Part shown: positions 19,319 to 52,876 of the stretch, one piece after another
Layout of the letters: every line of letters begins with the position of its first letter
Numbering within the stretch: the stretch's first letter is position 1
Source of the DNA: Pseudomonas parafulva
Lineage (GTDB): Bacteria; Pseudomonadota; Gammaproteobacteria; Pseudomonadales; Pseudomonadaceae
Direction: 5' to 3'
DNA length: 64,000 nt
NCBI RefSeq assembly: GCF_000800255.1
Contig: NZ_CP009747.1
Location: forward strand, 2,046,001 to 2,110,000
Program-made: the position numbers and the translations under genes
The notes under the pieces: model-generated
What the model was told of the DNA's origin: nothing
Database searches by the model: none
What the model saw: only the letters and a program-made list of their open reading frames with translations

Positions 19319-21331
19319 TCAATCCCGCGCCAGCGCCTCGATGGGGTCCAGGCGCGCCGCGTTGCGTGCCGGCACGAAGCCGAACAGCACGCCGATCAAG
19401 GTGGAGCAGGCGAACGCCGTGGCGATCGATGCCGGTGAGAAGACCATCTGCCATTGCTGGACGAACAGCGTGAACAGGTAGCCGATCCCATACGACAGGC
19501 CGATGCCCACCAGCCCGCCAAAAAGACACACCATCACCGCCTCCACCAAAAATTGCTGGCGGATATCCGACTGCCGCGCCCCCACCGCCATGCGGATGCC
19601 GATCTCACGGGTGCGCTCGGTGACCGACACCAGCATGATGTTCATCACCCCGATGCCACCGACCACCAGCGAAATCACTGCGATCAGCGACAACAGCAAG
19701 GTCAGCGAGCGGCTGGTCTTCTGCACCGTTTGCATGATGCTGTCCAGGTTGTTGGTGAAGAAATCCTTGCTGCCATGGCGCTGCAGCATCAGCGCGTTGA
19801 CCTCCTTATCCACCCGCTGGCTGGGAATGCCGTCCTTGATCCGCACGCTGATGCTGTCCAGGTGACGCTGGCCGAGCACCCGCCCGGCGGCGGTCTCGTA
19901 GGGCACCCAGACGTTCAGCGCATTGCCGGCGGCGAACAGGTTCTTGGTGTCCTTGGTCACCCCGATCACCGTGCACGGCAGGTTGCCGATCAGAATCACT
20001 TGACCGAGCGGATCGACGCCTGCGCCGAACAGCCGCTGGCGCGTGTTGTGGTCGATCACCACGACCTGGGCCTGGCGCCGGGCATCGCTCTCGCTGAAGG
20101 CGATGCCGGCGGCCAGCTCGATGTTACGCACTTGGAAATAGCGCTCGCTGACGCCGTTGAGCTGCACGTCCAGGTCGATGTTGCGGTAGCGCACCAGCAG
20201 GCTGCGGCCGATCACCGGGGTGGCGCTGTCGACGTAGTACAGCTGGTTCAGCGCCTGCACGTCGCCGAGCACCAAGGTCTCGATGCTTTTGGCTCGACTG
20301 TCCCCGAAGTTGCTCCCCGAATAGATGTCGATAGTGTTGCTGCCAATCGCCTGGATGTCCTTGAGCACGTAGCCCTTGGCGCCTTCGCCGATGGCCGAGA
20401 TCGACACCACCGACGTGATGCCGATGACGATGCCAAGCATGGTCAGCAAGGTGCGCATGCGGTGCGAGACCAAGGCGATCCAGGCCATGTTGAAGGCCTC
20501 GCGGAACAGGCCCAGGTTGGCCACCAGACGCCGCGTCGGACGGCCCTGGCGCTGGGTCTCGGCCGCCACCGCAGCGGGCGCCGCCTGCGCCGGGTTGCGC
20601 CGGTCGCTGACGATCTGCCCATCGCTCACTTCGATGATCCGCTGGGCATGGGCCGCGACCTTCGGATCATGGGTCACCAGGATCACCGTGTGCCCGGCAC
20701 CGTGCAGTTCCAGCAGGATCGCCATCACCTCCTTGCCGCTGACGGTGTCCAGCGCCCCGGTTGGCTCGTCGGCGAGGATCACCTCGCCACCGTTCATCAA
20801 GGCGCGACAGATACTCACCCGCTGCTGCTGGCCGCCCGACAGTTGGCTGGGGCGATGACTCAAGTGCCCGCCCAGGCCCAAGCGCCGCAGCAGCTCTTCG
20901 GCGCGCTGGTGACGCTGCGCCGAAGGCGTGCCGGCGTATACCGCGGGAATCTCGACGTTGCGCAGCGCGTCCAGGTGCGGCAGCAGGTGGTAACGCTGGA
21001 AAATGAAGCCGAAATGGTCCCGGCGCAACGCGGCCAGTTCCTCGTCATCCATGTCACGGGTTTCCTGACCATCGACCTGATAGGAACCGGCGCTGGCGTG
21101 GTCGAGGCACCCCAGGATGTTCATCAGCGTCGACTTGCCCGAACCGGAGGCGCCGATGATCGCCACCAGCTCGCCGGCGTGAATGTCCAGGTCGATGTGG
21201 CGCAGGGCGAGAAACTCGCGGTCTCCGGCCATGAAACGGCGGCTCACGCCCTCCAGGCGCAGCAACGGCTGCGCGGCGATCTGCACGGGTGTGCGCTGCG
21301 CACCGGGCGCGACGTTCATGTTCATGCTCAC
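19319..21331 (-). CDS. macB: MacB-type ABC exporter (lipopeptide export)
   Basis: A 670-aa fusion of an N-terminal ATPase and a C-terminal FtsX-like permease. Walker A is GASGSGKS (60-67), the signature is LSGGQQQR and Walker B is VILADEPTGALD. Four transmembrane helices follow, one near 290-310 and three in the last 150 residues, with a large periplasmic domain between, as in MacB. With MacA it forms an ATP-driven periplasm-to-outside exporter; macAB downstream of lipopeptide synthetases exports the peptide. The GTG at 21331 overlaps the macA stop (GTGA), while ATG at 21325 or 21319 are alternatives. It is the last gene of the leftward operon. Confidence 0.93.
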   Translation of the reverse strand: MSMNMNVAPGAQRTPVQIAAQPLLRLEGVSRRFMAGDREFLALRHIDLDIHAGELVAIIGASGSGKSTLMNILGCLDHASAGSYQVDGQETRDMDDEELAALRRDHFGFIFQRYHLLPHLDALRNVEIPAVYAGTPSAQRHQRAEELLRRLGLGGHLSHRPSQLSGGQQQRVSICRALMNGGEVILADEPTGALDTVSGKEVMAILLELHGAGHTVILVTHDPKVAAHAQRIIEVSDGQIVSDRRNPAQAAPAAVAAETQRQGRPTRRLVANLGLFREAFNMAWIALVSHRMRTLLTMLGIVIGITSVVSISAIGEGAKGYVLKDIQAIGSNTIDIYSGSNFGDSRAKSIETLVLGDVQALNQLYYVDSATPVIGRSLLVRYRNIDLDVQLNGVSERYFQVRNIELAAGIAFSESDARRQAQVVVIDHNTRQRLFGAGVDPLGQVILIGNLPCTVIGVTKDTKNLFAAGNALNVWVPYETAAGRVLGQRHLDSISVRIKDGIPSQRVDKEVNALMLQRHGSKDFFTNNLDSIMQTVQKTSRSLTLLLSLIAVISLVVGGIGVMNIMLVSVTERTREIGIRMAVGARQSDIRQQFLVEAVMVCLFGGLVGIGLSYGIGYLFTLFVQQWQMVFSPASIATAFACSTLIGVLFGFVPARNAARLDPIEALARD

Positions 21332-22485
21332 GCCCCCGCCGCATCGCCGATCGGCTCGCCGATCACCACCCGGTCGCCTTCGGCCAGGCCCTGCTTGATC
21401 TCGACCCTGACGTTGTTGTTGATCCCGGCCTGGACCTGGCGCACCTGGGCGAAACCTTTGTCATCGAGCACGCGTACGGCGAAGCGACCCTCGCCCTCGC
21501 CCGGCCCGAGCGCCGCCACCGGCACGGTGAGCACCGCTTCGGCGGTGGCCAGCACGATGCGCACCTGGGCGGTCATGGCGATGCGCAAGCGATGGTCGGG
21601 GTTGGGCACCTCGAACAGCGCGTTGTAGAACACCGCGGTGTTCTGCTTGGGCGCGGCGGCGCCGCTGCGGTCGCTGCTTTCCAGGTAGTTCTGCGGCGCC
21701 GGTTCCGTGCCGCGCAAGGTGGCGTAGTAGCGGCGTTCCTCGCCGAGGATGGTGAAGTACACCGGCTGCCCCGGCGTGATGTGGATCACGTCGGCTTCCG
21801 AGACCTGCGCCTTGACCGTCATGGTGTCCAGGTCGGCGAGCTTGAGGATCACCGGCGCCAGTTGCTGGGCGATCACGGTCTGGCCTTGCTGGGTGACGAT
21901 GCCCACCACATCGCCGTCGATCGGCGCGCTGATGCGGGTGTAGTCCAGGTTGACCTTGGCCGTGTCGATCTGCACCTGGGCGCTCTTGATCTGCGCGTCC
22001 AGCGAGTTGAGGGTGGCCTGCTGCACCTGATACTCGGACTCGGCGTTCTCGAAGTCCTGGCGCGAGATCGACTCGTCGTCCTGCAGCGCCTGGTAGCGCT
22101 CGTACACCCGCCGCGTCTGGTTGACCCGGGCCAAGGTCGAGCGCCGCTCGGCCTGCAGCTTTTCCTCGTCGACCTGAGCCTGGCGCAGGGTGTTGCGCAG
22201 CACCAGCGGGTCGATCTCGGCCAGCCACTGGCCCTTGCTCACCTTGTCGCCCAGCTTGACCTTCAGCGAGCGCAACTGCCCGGATACCTGGGCGCCGACA
22301 TCCACCTGGCGGATGCCTTCGAGCACCCCCGTGGCCAATACCGCATTCTCGATGTCGCCGCGTTCGACCGTGGCGGTGATGTAGCGCGGCGCCTTGGCCG
22401 GCGCCTGCACCGCGTACAGGGCGATGCCAGCCACCAGGGCCAGGGCGCAGGCCAGGCCGACCTTGCGAAATCCATTCTTGTCCAT
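21328..22485 (-). CDS. macA: MacA-type periplasmic adaptor
   Basis: A 385-aa membrane fusion protein anchored by one N-terminal helix (~9-27, VGLACALALVAGIALYAV). It has a barrel-sandwich domain (VDVGAQVSGQLRSLKVKLGD), a long coiled-coil hairpin (~105-175) and a C-terminal beta-barrel, as in MacA. It links MacB to a TolC-like outer-membrane channel; none is encoded in this operon. The frame is open for 25 codons upstream, but ATG 22485 starts the signal anchor and has a purine-rich GGAAAACGAG upstream. wlpC ends 71 bp before it, with a hairpin in the gap, and macB overlaps its stop. Confidence 0.92.
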   Translation of the reverse strand: MDKNGFRKVGLACALALVAGIALYAVQAPAKAPRYITATVERGDIENAVLATGVLEGIRQVDVGAQVSGQLRSLKVKLGDKVSKGQWLAEIDPLVLRNTLRQAQVDEEKLQAERRSTLARVNQTRRVYERYQALQDDESISRQDFENAESEYQVQQATLNSLDAQIKSAQVQIDTAKVNLDYTRISAPIDGDVVGIVTQQGQTVIAQQLAPVILKLADLDTMTVKAQVSEADVIHITPGQPVYFTILGEERRYYATLRGTEPAPQNYLESSDRSGAAAPKQNTAVFYNALFEVPNPDHRLRIAMTAQVRIVLATAEAVLTVPVAALGPGEGEGRFAVRVLDDKGFAQVRQVQAGINNNVRVEIKQGLAEGDRVVIGEPIGDAAGA

Positions 22486-22517
22486 AAGCACTCGTTTTCC
22501 ATTGCCAATGCAGGCGT

Positions 22518-22549
22518 GGGGCTGGGCAGCGCGGGGGCTGCCCGGCCCC
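22518..22549 (-). other. Hairpin in the wlpC-macA gap
   Basis: A GC-rich stem pairs 22518-22529 with 22538-22549 (one mismatch) around an 8-nt loop, inside the 71-bp gap. No T-run follows. It could lower or stabilise transcription between the synthetase and exporter genes. Confidence 0.45.
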
Positions 22550-22556
22550 GACGCGA

Positions 22557-46867
<24,311 letters not shown>

Positions 46868-46882
46868 GGTTAAGCATCCTGC

Positions 46883-46907
46883 CTTTGCCAGTCGGAAATC
46901 GGCAAAG
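46883..46907. promoter_or_regulatory. Dyad CTTTGCC-N11-GGCAAAG upstream of wlpB
   Basis: Two exact 7-bp arms (46883-46889 and 46901-46907) with 11 bases between lie 16-40 bp before the wlpB ATG. The 25-bp size suits a dimeric LuxR-type activator site, but its position close to the start codon also allows an RNA hairpin. Which one it is cannot be told from sequence. Confidence 0.4.
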
Positions 46908-47054
46908 CTAGAGGATCGGGCGCGCAAGGGCTGACAGGGGAAGCGGGGACAAAGGCAGGTCAGCACCCGCGAGAGGCCATTTTGCGGGCCTTGCGCAGGG
47001 GCAGAAGGCGGATGACCGCCGGGGCGCAGGCCCTGCGGCGATCATGGCGGGGCG

Positions 47055-47414
47055 TCAGTGAAGGGGGATGAGTCGTTCGCGCTGCGCGGGGGTGAGGTCG
47101 TCGATCGAGGCGATGCTCAAGTCAGCGCTGGCGGCGGCCGAAGCGTGCGGGCGACGCTGCCCCTCCAGCTCCACCGTGACGTCCTGGGGCAGCTTGTACA
47201 TCGCGCCGGTGAGCGGGTCGACGATCAGCATGCCGATGACCCCGCCCAGCAGGATGTTGCCCCAGTACCAGCCGCTGATTGTCGAGTCGAGTTCGACCCT
47301 GTGATCGGCGAACCCCTCACGGCGGAACGTAGTGAGGATCTCGTTCCTTCCTGCCAAGAGGTAGGCCGTTTCCTTACAGCCGCCTGTCGAAGCGGCATTG
47401 AGGCAATTTGCCAT
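47055..47414 (-). pseudogene. N-terminally truncated envelope lipoprotein-like ORF
   Basis: A 119-residue frame whose middle (FRREGFADHRVELDSTISGW, then YWGNILLGGVIGMLIVDPLT, then GAMYKLP) matches the C-terminal half of a common pseudomonad lipoprotein family with a PEGA-like domain and a glycine-rich hydrophobic segment. The expected signal peptide, lipobox and first half of the PEGA-like domain are missing. Upstream in all three frames the sequence is closed by stops within a few codons of the ATG at 47414. The start region of the GGDEF-EAL gene begins 66 bp beyond it on the other strand. I read it as a decayed 3' remnant, although a real short protein from ATG 47414 (AGAGAA upstream) is possible. 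It lies 187 bp upstream of wlpB. Confidence 0.55.
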
Positions 47415-47479
47415 CAGTCATTCTCTTGTCATCTGCCTGTCTTAATTTCGAGCACCCCGGCCCATGGAACTTGGATGAC

Positions 47480-49795
47480 GTGAAGCGCCCTCTCCTCTCG
47501 CCCGCAGGGCTGCTACCCCTGCTGCTGCTGATCTTGTGCGGTGTCATCCTGGCGTTTCTGTGGGGCCTGCATGCGGCTCAGAGGGCCGCCGCCCGGAATG
47601 ACGCCCTGGCGGCCAAGGCGGCCGAACACCTGAACCTGGCCAACATCGTCGGCGAAAGCCTGCGCCAACTGGTCGACCGTGCCCAGGCGGTGAGTCGGGT
47701 CAGCCGCAACGACCTGCTCGGCGCGCGCCAAGGCAGCCTGAGCCTGGCGCGGCTGTTGGCCGAAGACCCGGTGTTCAAGCGCATGAGCCTGTACGACCGC
47801 CAGGGCCGTCTGGTCGCCGCCAGTCACAGCGACGAAGCGCCACGGCTGTCGGACGACTGGCTCGACCAACTTCGCCAGCACGTGTCGCGCCATGGCTTCA
47901 AGCCGTTCATGCCGAGCACGCCGGTACACGCGACGACACCCACCCTGCCCAACTGGCGACTGCCTTTTCTGCTGCCGCTGACCGACCTGCGTGGCCGGGA
48001 AGTCGACAGCGTCCTGGTGGTGCAATTGGACGTCGGCTACCTGGCGATGCTGTTCCAGCACATCGACCTGGGCCGCAGCGGCATGCTGCGCCTGCTCCAG
48101 GCCGATGGCCGCGAGCGGGTGCGCATCGACGGCAGCGGCGTGGTGGTAGCCGGCGAAACCCTGGCGCCGGAGTTGCCCGACAGCGAAGGCGAATCCGGCC
48201 AGTTCACCCAGTACAGCTACGAGGGCAGCTTCCAGAGCCTGTACCGGCGCGTGGCCGAGCGCGGTTTCAGCGTCGTGGTGAGCCAGCGCCAGGACGAGAT
48301 CCTCGCCCCGACCACCCTCGCCTACCAACGCCAGTTCTGGCTGAACCTGTGCATGACCGTGCTGATCCTCGGCGGCCTGGCCTGGGGGCTGCGCCTGCTG
48401 CGCAAGCGCCAGGACGCCTTTACCGAACTGGAACAGGCGCAACAGGTGAACCAGGAACTGATCGGCCGTCTGGAAGAGGCCCACCGGCGCAGCAGCCATG
48501 CCGCCGCCACCGACCACCTCAGCGGTCTGCACAACCGTCGCCAGTTCGTCGAAGTGGCGGCCCAGGCACTGGCCCGACAGCGCGGGCGCCGGCGCCTGAC
48601 TGCGGTGCTGTTCATCGACATGGACCGCTTCAAGTCGATCAACGATTCACTGGGCCACAAGATCGGCGACCTGCTGCTGCAGGCGGTGGCCGGGCGGATC
48701 CAGCGCCTGCTCGAGCCAGAAGACGAAGCGTCGCGCTTTGGCGGCGACGAGTTCGTGGTGCTGCTGGCCGGCAACCGCAGCGAAGAACAGATCGATGCCT
48801 GGGTGCGGGCGCTGGTGGCCAAGCTCTCGGCCACTTATGCCCTGGATGGCAAGGAGGTCAATACCAGCCCGAGCATCGGCGTCAGCATCGCCCCGCGTGA
48901 TAGCCAGGAGGTCGACAGCCTGATCCGCTGCGCGGACGCGGCAATGTATTCGGCCAAGCAGGCCGGCCGCGCCCAGTACCGCTTCTTCGACCCGTCGCTG
49001 AACCTGCCCGACATCCAGGCCTTCACCCTCGAACAAGCCTTGGGCAGTGCCCTGGCCGAACGCCAGTTCGTGCTCCACTACCAACCGCAGGTGCGCCTGG
49101 ACACCTTGCAGGTGCAGGGTTACGAGGCGCTGGTGCGCTGGGACCATCCGGAATTCGGGCTGCTCTACCCGGACCGCTTCATCGGCATGGCCGAGCGCAG
49201 CGGCTTCATCGTCGAACTCGGCTGGGAGGTACTGCGCCTGGCCTGCGAAGAACTGGCTCGCTGGCACGCCGAGGGTCGCGAGACCCCCTTGGCGGTGAAC
49301 GTCTCGGCACTGCAACTGCGCCAGGCCGATTTCAGCGAGCGCCTGCTGGCGCTGTTGACTGCGTACGGCATCGACAATCGCCACCTGGAACTGGAGATCA
49401 CCGAGACCACCATCCTCGACCCTGAAGGCACGGCACTGGAGCACCTGCACCGCCTGCGCACGGCAGGCATCGGCATCAGCCTCGACGATTTCGGTCGCGG
49501 CTACGCCGGTTTCGCCCACCTGCAGGCCTTGCCGCTGTCGAAGCTGAAAATCGACCGCTCGCTGATCGCCCCGTTGTGCAACAGCCATGACGACAGCCCC
49601 ATCGTCTCCTCGACGATCATCCTGGCCAAGCGCCTGGGGCTGGAGGTGGTGGCCGAAGGCGTGGAAACCCGCGAGCAGGTGCTGTACCTGAAATTGGCCG
49701 GCTGTGACATCGCCCAGGGCTATCACTTCAGCCGTCCGCTGTCGGCCGCGCAACTGCGCGACTACCCCCCTTTCAGCACGGTGCAGGTGGCCTGA
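47480..49795 (+). CDS. Membrane GGDEF-EAL cyclic-di-GMP protein
   Basis: A 771-aa signalling protein. One N-terminal helix (SPAGLLPLLLLILCGVILAF), a periplasmic sensor domain (~35-280, with coiled regions) and a second helix (~285-300) precede the cytoplasmic part. The GGDEF domain has an intact active site, RFGGDEFVVLL (~420). The EAL domain has an intact EALVRW (~548) and the downstream metal-ligand segment ITETTILDPEG. It could therefore make and degrade c-di-GMP. The GTG at 47480 is chosen because the membrane anchor starts there; a TTG at 47408 is upstream in frame. Its stop overlaps the next ATG by one base, coupling it to a PhnD-like binding protein that probably feeds its sensor domain. 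Confidence 0.88.
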   Translation: MKRPLLSPAGLLPLLLLILCGVILAFLWGLHAAQRAAARNDALAAKAAEHLNLANIVGESLRQLVDRAQAVSRVSRNDLLGARQGSLSLARLLAEDPVFKRMSLYDRQGRLVAASHSDEAPRLSDDWLDQLRQHVSRHGFKPFMPSTPVHATTPTLPNWRLPFLLPLTDLRGREVDSVLVVQLDVGYLAMLFQHIDLGRSGMLRLLQADGRERVRIDGSGVVVAGETLAPELPDSEGESGQFTQYSYEGSFQSLYRRVAERGFSVVVSQRQDEILAPTTLAYQRQFWLNLCMTVLILGGLAWGLRLLRKRQDAFTELEQAQQVNQELIGRLEEAHRRSSHAAATDHLSGLHNRRQFVEVAAQALARQRGRRRLTAVLFIDMDRFKSINDSLGHKIGDLLLQAVAGRIQRLLEPEDEASRFGGDEFVVLLAGNRSEEQIDAWVRALVAKLSATYALDGKEVNTSPSIGVSIAPRDSQEVDSLIRCADAAMYSAKQAGRAQYRFFDPSLNLPDIQAFTLEQALGSALAERQFVLHYQPQVRLDTLQVQGYEALVRWDHPEFGLLYPDRFIGMAERSGFIVELGWEVLRLACEELARWHAEGRETPLAVNVSALQLRQADFSERLLALLTAYGIDNRHLELEITETTILDPEGTALEHLHRLRTAGIGISLDDFGRGYAGFAHLQALPLSKLKIDRSLIAPLCNSHDDSPIVSSTIILAKRLGLEVVAEGVETREQVLYLKLAGCDIAQGYHFSRPLSAAQLRDYPPFSTVQVA

Positions 49796-50667
49796 TGCGT
49801 ATCCTCAAAGCATTCACCCTGCTGGCACTGCTGTTGCTGCCGGTCACGCTGCTGGCCGACTGCGCGGAGCGAACGCTGCGCCTGGCAGTGATTCCGATGT
49901 ACAGCGCCGAGCTCATGCTCGAACAGCACCAGCCGTTGCTGCAGCATTTGAGCGAGGTCACCGGGCTGCCGGTGGAGTTGGTGGTGGCGTCGTCCTATGA
50001 GGCGGTGGTCGATGCCATCGTCTCCGGCGGCGCCGACCTCGCCCGGCTGGGGCCCGCCGCCTACGTGCTGGCGCACAGACGCGATCCGCGCGTTGAGGCC
50101 TTCGCCACCTTCGCCCTCAAGGCCGGACCGTACACAGCGGCCGGCAGCCAGTATCAGTCGCTGCTGTTGACCCGTGCGGACGGGCCTGCGCAGTTCGCGC
50201 AGTTGCGCGGCAAACGGGTGGCCTTGAGCGATCCGGCCAGCACCTCCGGCAGCCTGGTGCCCAGCGTCGAGTTCGCCGGGCGCGTGAATACCCCGTTGCG
50301 CGACTACTTCGGGGCCTTGGTCTACGCCGGCACCCACGACAAAGCGCTGGACGCCCTGCTCGAAGGATGGGTCGAAGCCGCGTTCGTGGCCAGTGAACGC
50401 GCCGATGCCTACCTGGCGCGCCATGCACTCAAGCCGGAAGCCTTCCAGGTGTTATGGCGCTCGGCGCCGATTCCCTACGATCCCTATGTGCTCAGCGCCC
50501 ACCTGTGCCCGGCACTCAAAGCGCGGATCCGCCAGGCCATGCTTGCCGACCCGCAGGCGCTGGCCGCCTTCGTTCGCTCGCAGGATGCCAGTGCGCTGGT
50601 GGTCATCGGCCCGGGGGCCTACACCGGTCTCGAACAGGTGATGGAGCAAGCGCTGAAGGCCCGCTGA
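49795..50667 (+). CDS. PhnD/SsuA-like periplasmic substrate-binding protein
   Basis: A 290-aa protein with a signal peptide (MRILKAFTLLALLLLPVTLLA) and a two-lobed binding-protein fold of the phosphate/phosphonate-binding PhnD type (RLAVIPMYSAELMLEQHQPL, DLARLGPAAYVLAHR, GKRVALSDPASTSGSLVPS). No ABC permease or ATPase is nearby. It overlaps the GGDEF-EAL stop by one base (TGATG), so it is more likely a ligand-sensing partner of that protein than a transport component. The ligand is not predictable from the sequence. Confidence 0.85.
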   Translation: MRILKAFTLLALLLLPVTLLADCAERTLRLAVIPMYSAELMLEQHQPLLQHLSEVTGLPVELVVASSYEAVVDAIVSGGADLARLGPAAYVLAHRRDPRVEAFATFALKAGPYTAAGSQYQSLLLTRADGPAQFAQLRGKRVALSDPASTSGSLVPSVEFAGRVNTPLRDYFGALVYAGTHDKALDALLEGWVEAAFVASERADAYLARHALKPEAFQVLWRSAPIPYDPYVLSAHLCPALKARIRQAMLADPQALAAFVRSQDASALVVIGPGAYTGLEQVMEQALKAR

Positions 50668-50733
50668 CCGATTCAACTTTCCCGGCCCGGCGGCGTCGAA
50701 ACAGCGACATCATGAATTTCCTGGAGGTTGCTC

Positions 50734-51282
50734 ATGGCGATTCGCGCCACTTTGCTGGTTTCCTGCCTGACCCTGACCCTGGCCGGCTGCGTGGGTTCAC
50801 CGGACGACAAACCGCCGCCGCAGACCATGGCCGTCGATCTGCAGCAGTACCAGGGCAAATGGTACGAACTGGCGCGCCTGCCGATGTTCTTCCAGCGCAA
50901 GTGCGTGCAGTCGGAGGCCAACTATCGCCTGCGCAGCGACGGCCAGGTCGATGTGACCAACCGCTGCCGCGAAAAAGATGGCCAGTGGCAGGAGGCCACC
51001 GGCATCGCCCAGCTTCAACAGCCCGGGCAGACTGACAAGCTGTGGGTGCGCTTCGACAACTGGTTCAGCAAGCTGGCGCCCGATACTGCCAAGGGCCAGT
51101 ACTGGGTGCTGTACCACGATCCCGAGTACCGCGTGGCACTGGTCGGCCACCCCAACCGCGAGTACCTGTGGCTGCTGTCACGCACGCCGACGGTCAGCGA
51201 GAACACCCGCAACCAGTTGCTGGAGGTGGCCCGCCAACGCGGCTACGACACCGACGAATTGATCTGGCGCGCGCCCGACTGA
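50734..51282 (+). CDS. blc: Outer membrane lipoprotein lipocalin Blc
   Basis: A 182-aa bacterial lipocalin with a lipoprotein signal (LTLTLAGC, lipobox LAGC). It has the lipocalin G-x-W motif (GKWYELARLPMFFQRKC) and later motifs YWVLYHDPEYRVALVGHPNR and LWLLSRTP. Blc-type lipocalins bind lysophospholipids and fatty acids at the outer membrane and are often stress-induced. A strong GGAGG lies before the ATG at 50734; the frame opens two codons earlier. It converges on the chemoreceptor gene with a 10-bp gap. Confidence 0.92.
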   Translation: MAIRATLLVSCLTLTLAGCVGSPDDKPPPQTMAVDLQQYQGKWYELARLPMFFQRKCVQSEANYRLRSDGQVDVTNRCREKDGQWQEATGIAQLQQPGQTDKLWVRFDNWFSKLAPDTAKGQYWVLYHDPEYRVALVGHPNREYLWLLSRTPTVSENTRNQLLEVARQRGYDTDELIWRAPD

Positions 51283-51292
51283 GGACTGCGCC

Positions 51293-52606
51293 TTACAGCA
51301 GGTCGTGGGTCACCTGGCCCACCGCCTGCACCACCCGCCGCGCGCCATCCTGGATCCCGCTGATGGCAGTGCCGGCCTGACCGGCCAAGGCCAGGCCGGC
51401 ACTGGCCTGCTCGCGACTGCTTTCGATCTCGATCACGGCCTGGTCGGCCAGTTGCTGGTTACGCGCCACCACCGTGACGATTTCCTCGGTGGCGCTGCTG
51501 GTCCGCGCGGCCAACTGGCGTACTTCATCGGCCACCACGGCGAAGCCCCGTCCCTGCTCGCCAGCACGAGCGGCCTCGATGGCGGCGTTGAGCGCCAGCA
51601 AGTTGGTCTGCGAGGCGATGCTGCCGATGGTCTGCACGATCGAACTGATCACCACCGACTGCTTGCCCAGTGCCTCGATGGTGGTGGACGCCGACTGCAT
51701 TTGCCCCGCCACGGCCTGCATCGTGTTCACCGCCTCCTGAACCACTGCCGCGCCTTCGCGGGCACTGACGTCGGTGGTGCGCGACACATCCAGGGCCATT
51801 TCCGCGGCGCGGCGGATTTCCTGCTCCTTGCGCACCTGGTCGGTGACCACCGAGGCGTACTTGATCACCCGGATGATGTGACCCTCGGCGTTGTAGACCG
51901 GGTTGTAGCTGGCTTCGAGCCACACTTCCTGGCCATGACTGTCCAGGCGTCGGAAGCGTCCGGCGACGTAGCGCCCGCTGTTGAGGGTCTTCCAGAACTC
52001 GGCGTAGGCCGGCGAAGCGACTTCCTCGGCGCTGCAGAAGATCCGATGATGCTGGCCGACCAATTGACCGAGCGAATAGCCCATGGCGCTGAGGAACTGC
52101 TCGTTGGCGGTGAGGATGTTGCCGGCCAGGTCGAACTGGATGACCGCCGTGGAGCGGAACAACGCATCGACGAACGCGCCGTTCTCGCGGTTCTTCTCGA
52201 TCTGCACCGTGGTGTCGCTGCCAAAGCCTTGTATGTGGTCCAGTTGCCCGTCTGCATCGCGGACCGGCAACCAGGTCAGGCGCAGCCAGGTGAGACCGCC
52301 TTGCGGGTTATGGAAGCGGTAGTCATCGGTCACCGGCTGAAAACGCGAGACCGACTCGTTGAAACGGCGATAGCACGGCAGCGTCGTGACGTAGCTGGGC
52401 ACCAGGTCGATCAGGGGGCGTCCGATCAGCTTTTCCTTGGGCTGCCCGAGCGCAGCAGCGCACGCATCGTTGCAGGCGACGATGCGGCGCTCGGCATCCA
52501 GGCGCAAGGCCAGGGTGCCCTGTTCCAGTTGGTCCAGTACTTGGCGCAGGCGCCTGACCTCGGCTTCACTGGCCGCCAGCTGAGCTTTGACTTTGCGATC
52601 GAACAT
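51293..52606 (-). CDS. bdlA: Soluble PAS-PAS methyl-accepting chemoreceptor (BdlA-like)
   Basis: This 437-aa protein has no transmembrane helix. A short coiled coil precedes two tandem PAS domains (~30-140 and ~150-260; [20 protein letters not shown] in the second). A methyl-accepting signalling domain follows, with the conserved hairpin [20 protein letters not shown] then [27 protein letters not shown] proteins of this size include BdlA of P. aeruginosa, which controls biofilm dispersion through c-di-GMP, and Aer-type energy sensors. Proximity to the GGDEF-EAL gene fits the first role but does not prove it. ATG 52606 starts [10 protein letters not shown]; 13 upstream in-frame codons are unlikely. 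Confidence 0.8.
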   Translation of the reverse strand: MFDRKVKAQLAASEAEVRRLRQVLDQLEQGTLALRLDAERRIVACNDACAAALGQPKEKLIGRPLIDLVPSYVTTLPCYRRFNESVSRFQPVTDDYRFHNPQGGLTWLRLTWLPVRDADGQLDHIQGFGSDTTVQIEKNRENGAFVDALFRSTAVIQFDLAGNILTANEQFLSAMGYSLGQLVGQHHRIFCSAEEVASPAYAEFWKTLNSGRYVAGRFRRLDSHGQEVWLEASYNPVYNAEGHIIRVIKYASVVTDQVRKEQEIRRAAEMALDVSRTTDVSAREGAAVVQEAVNTMQAVAGQMQSASTTIEALGKQSVVISSIVQTIGSIASQTNLLALNAAIEAARAGEQGRGFAVVADEVRQLAARTSSATEEIVTVVARNQQLADQAVIEIESSREQASAGLALAGQAGTAISGIQDGARRVVQAVGQVTHDLL

Positions 52607-52876
52607 GAGGATACCTTGCGAACAGTGAGGGGGATGGGCACGCACGCATCCTGCAAGCCAGTCGGCTGGCGGCCCCAGGCCCCGGATGACGGGGGCTGGC
52701 GCTTCTTATTGGAGATGGGGTGCAGCATGCCATTAAAGACACAGCACCGCTATCAAAGTGCTATCGGCGCTGGAGAATATTTTAGTCGTCAATGGCCAGG
52801 CTGCGAGGCGGCCAATGGCGCCGTCTGCCGGGCTGGTTTATGGTGGCGCGATCACTGCGCCACAGCCTGCCCCGCC

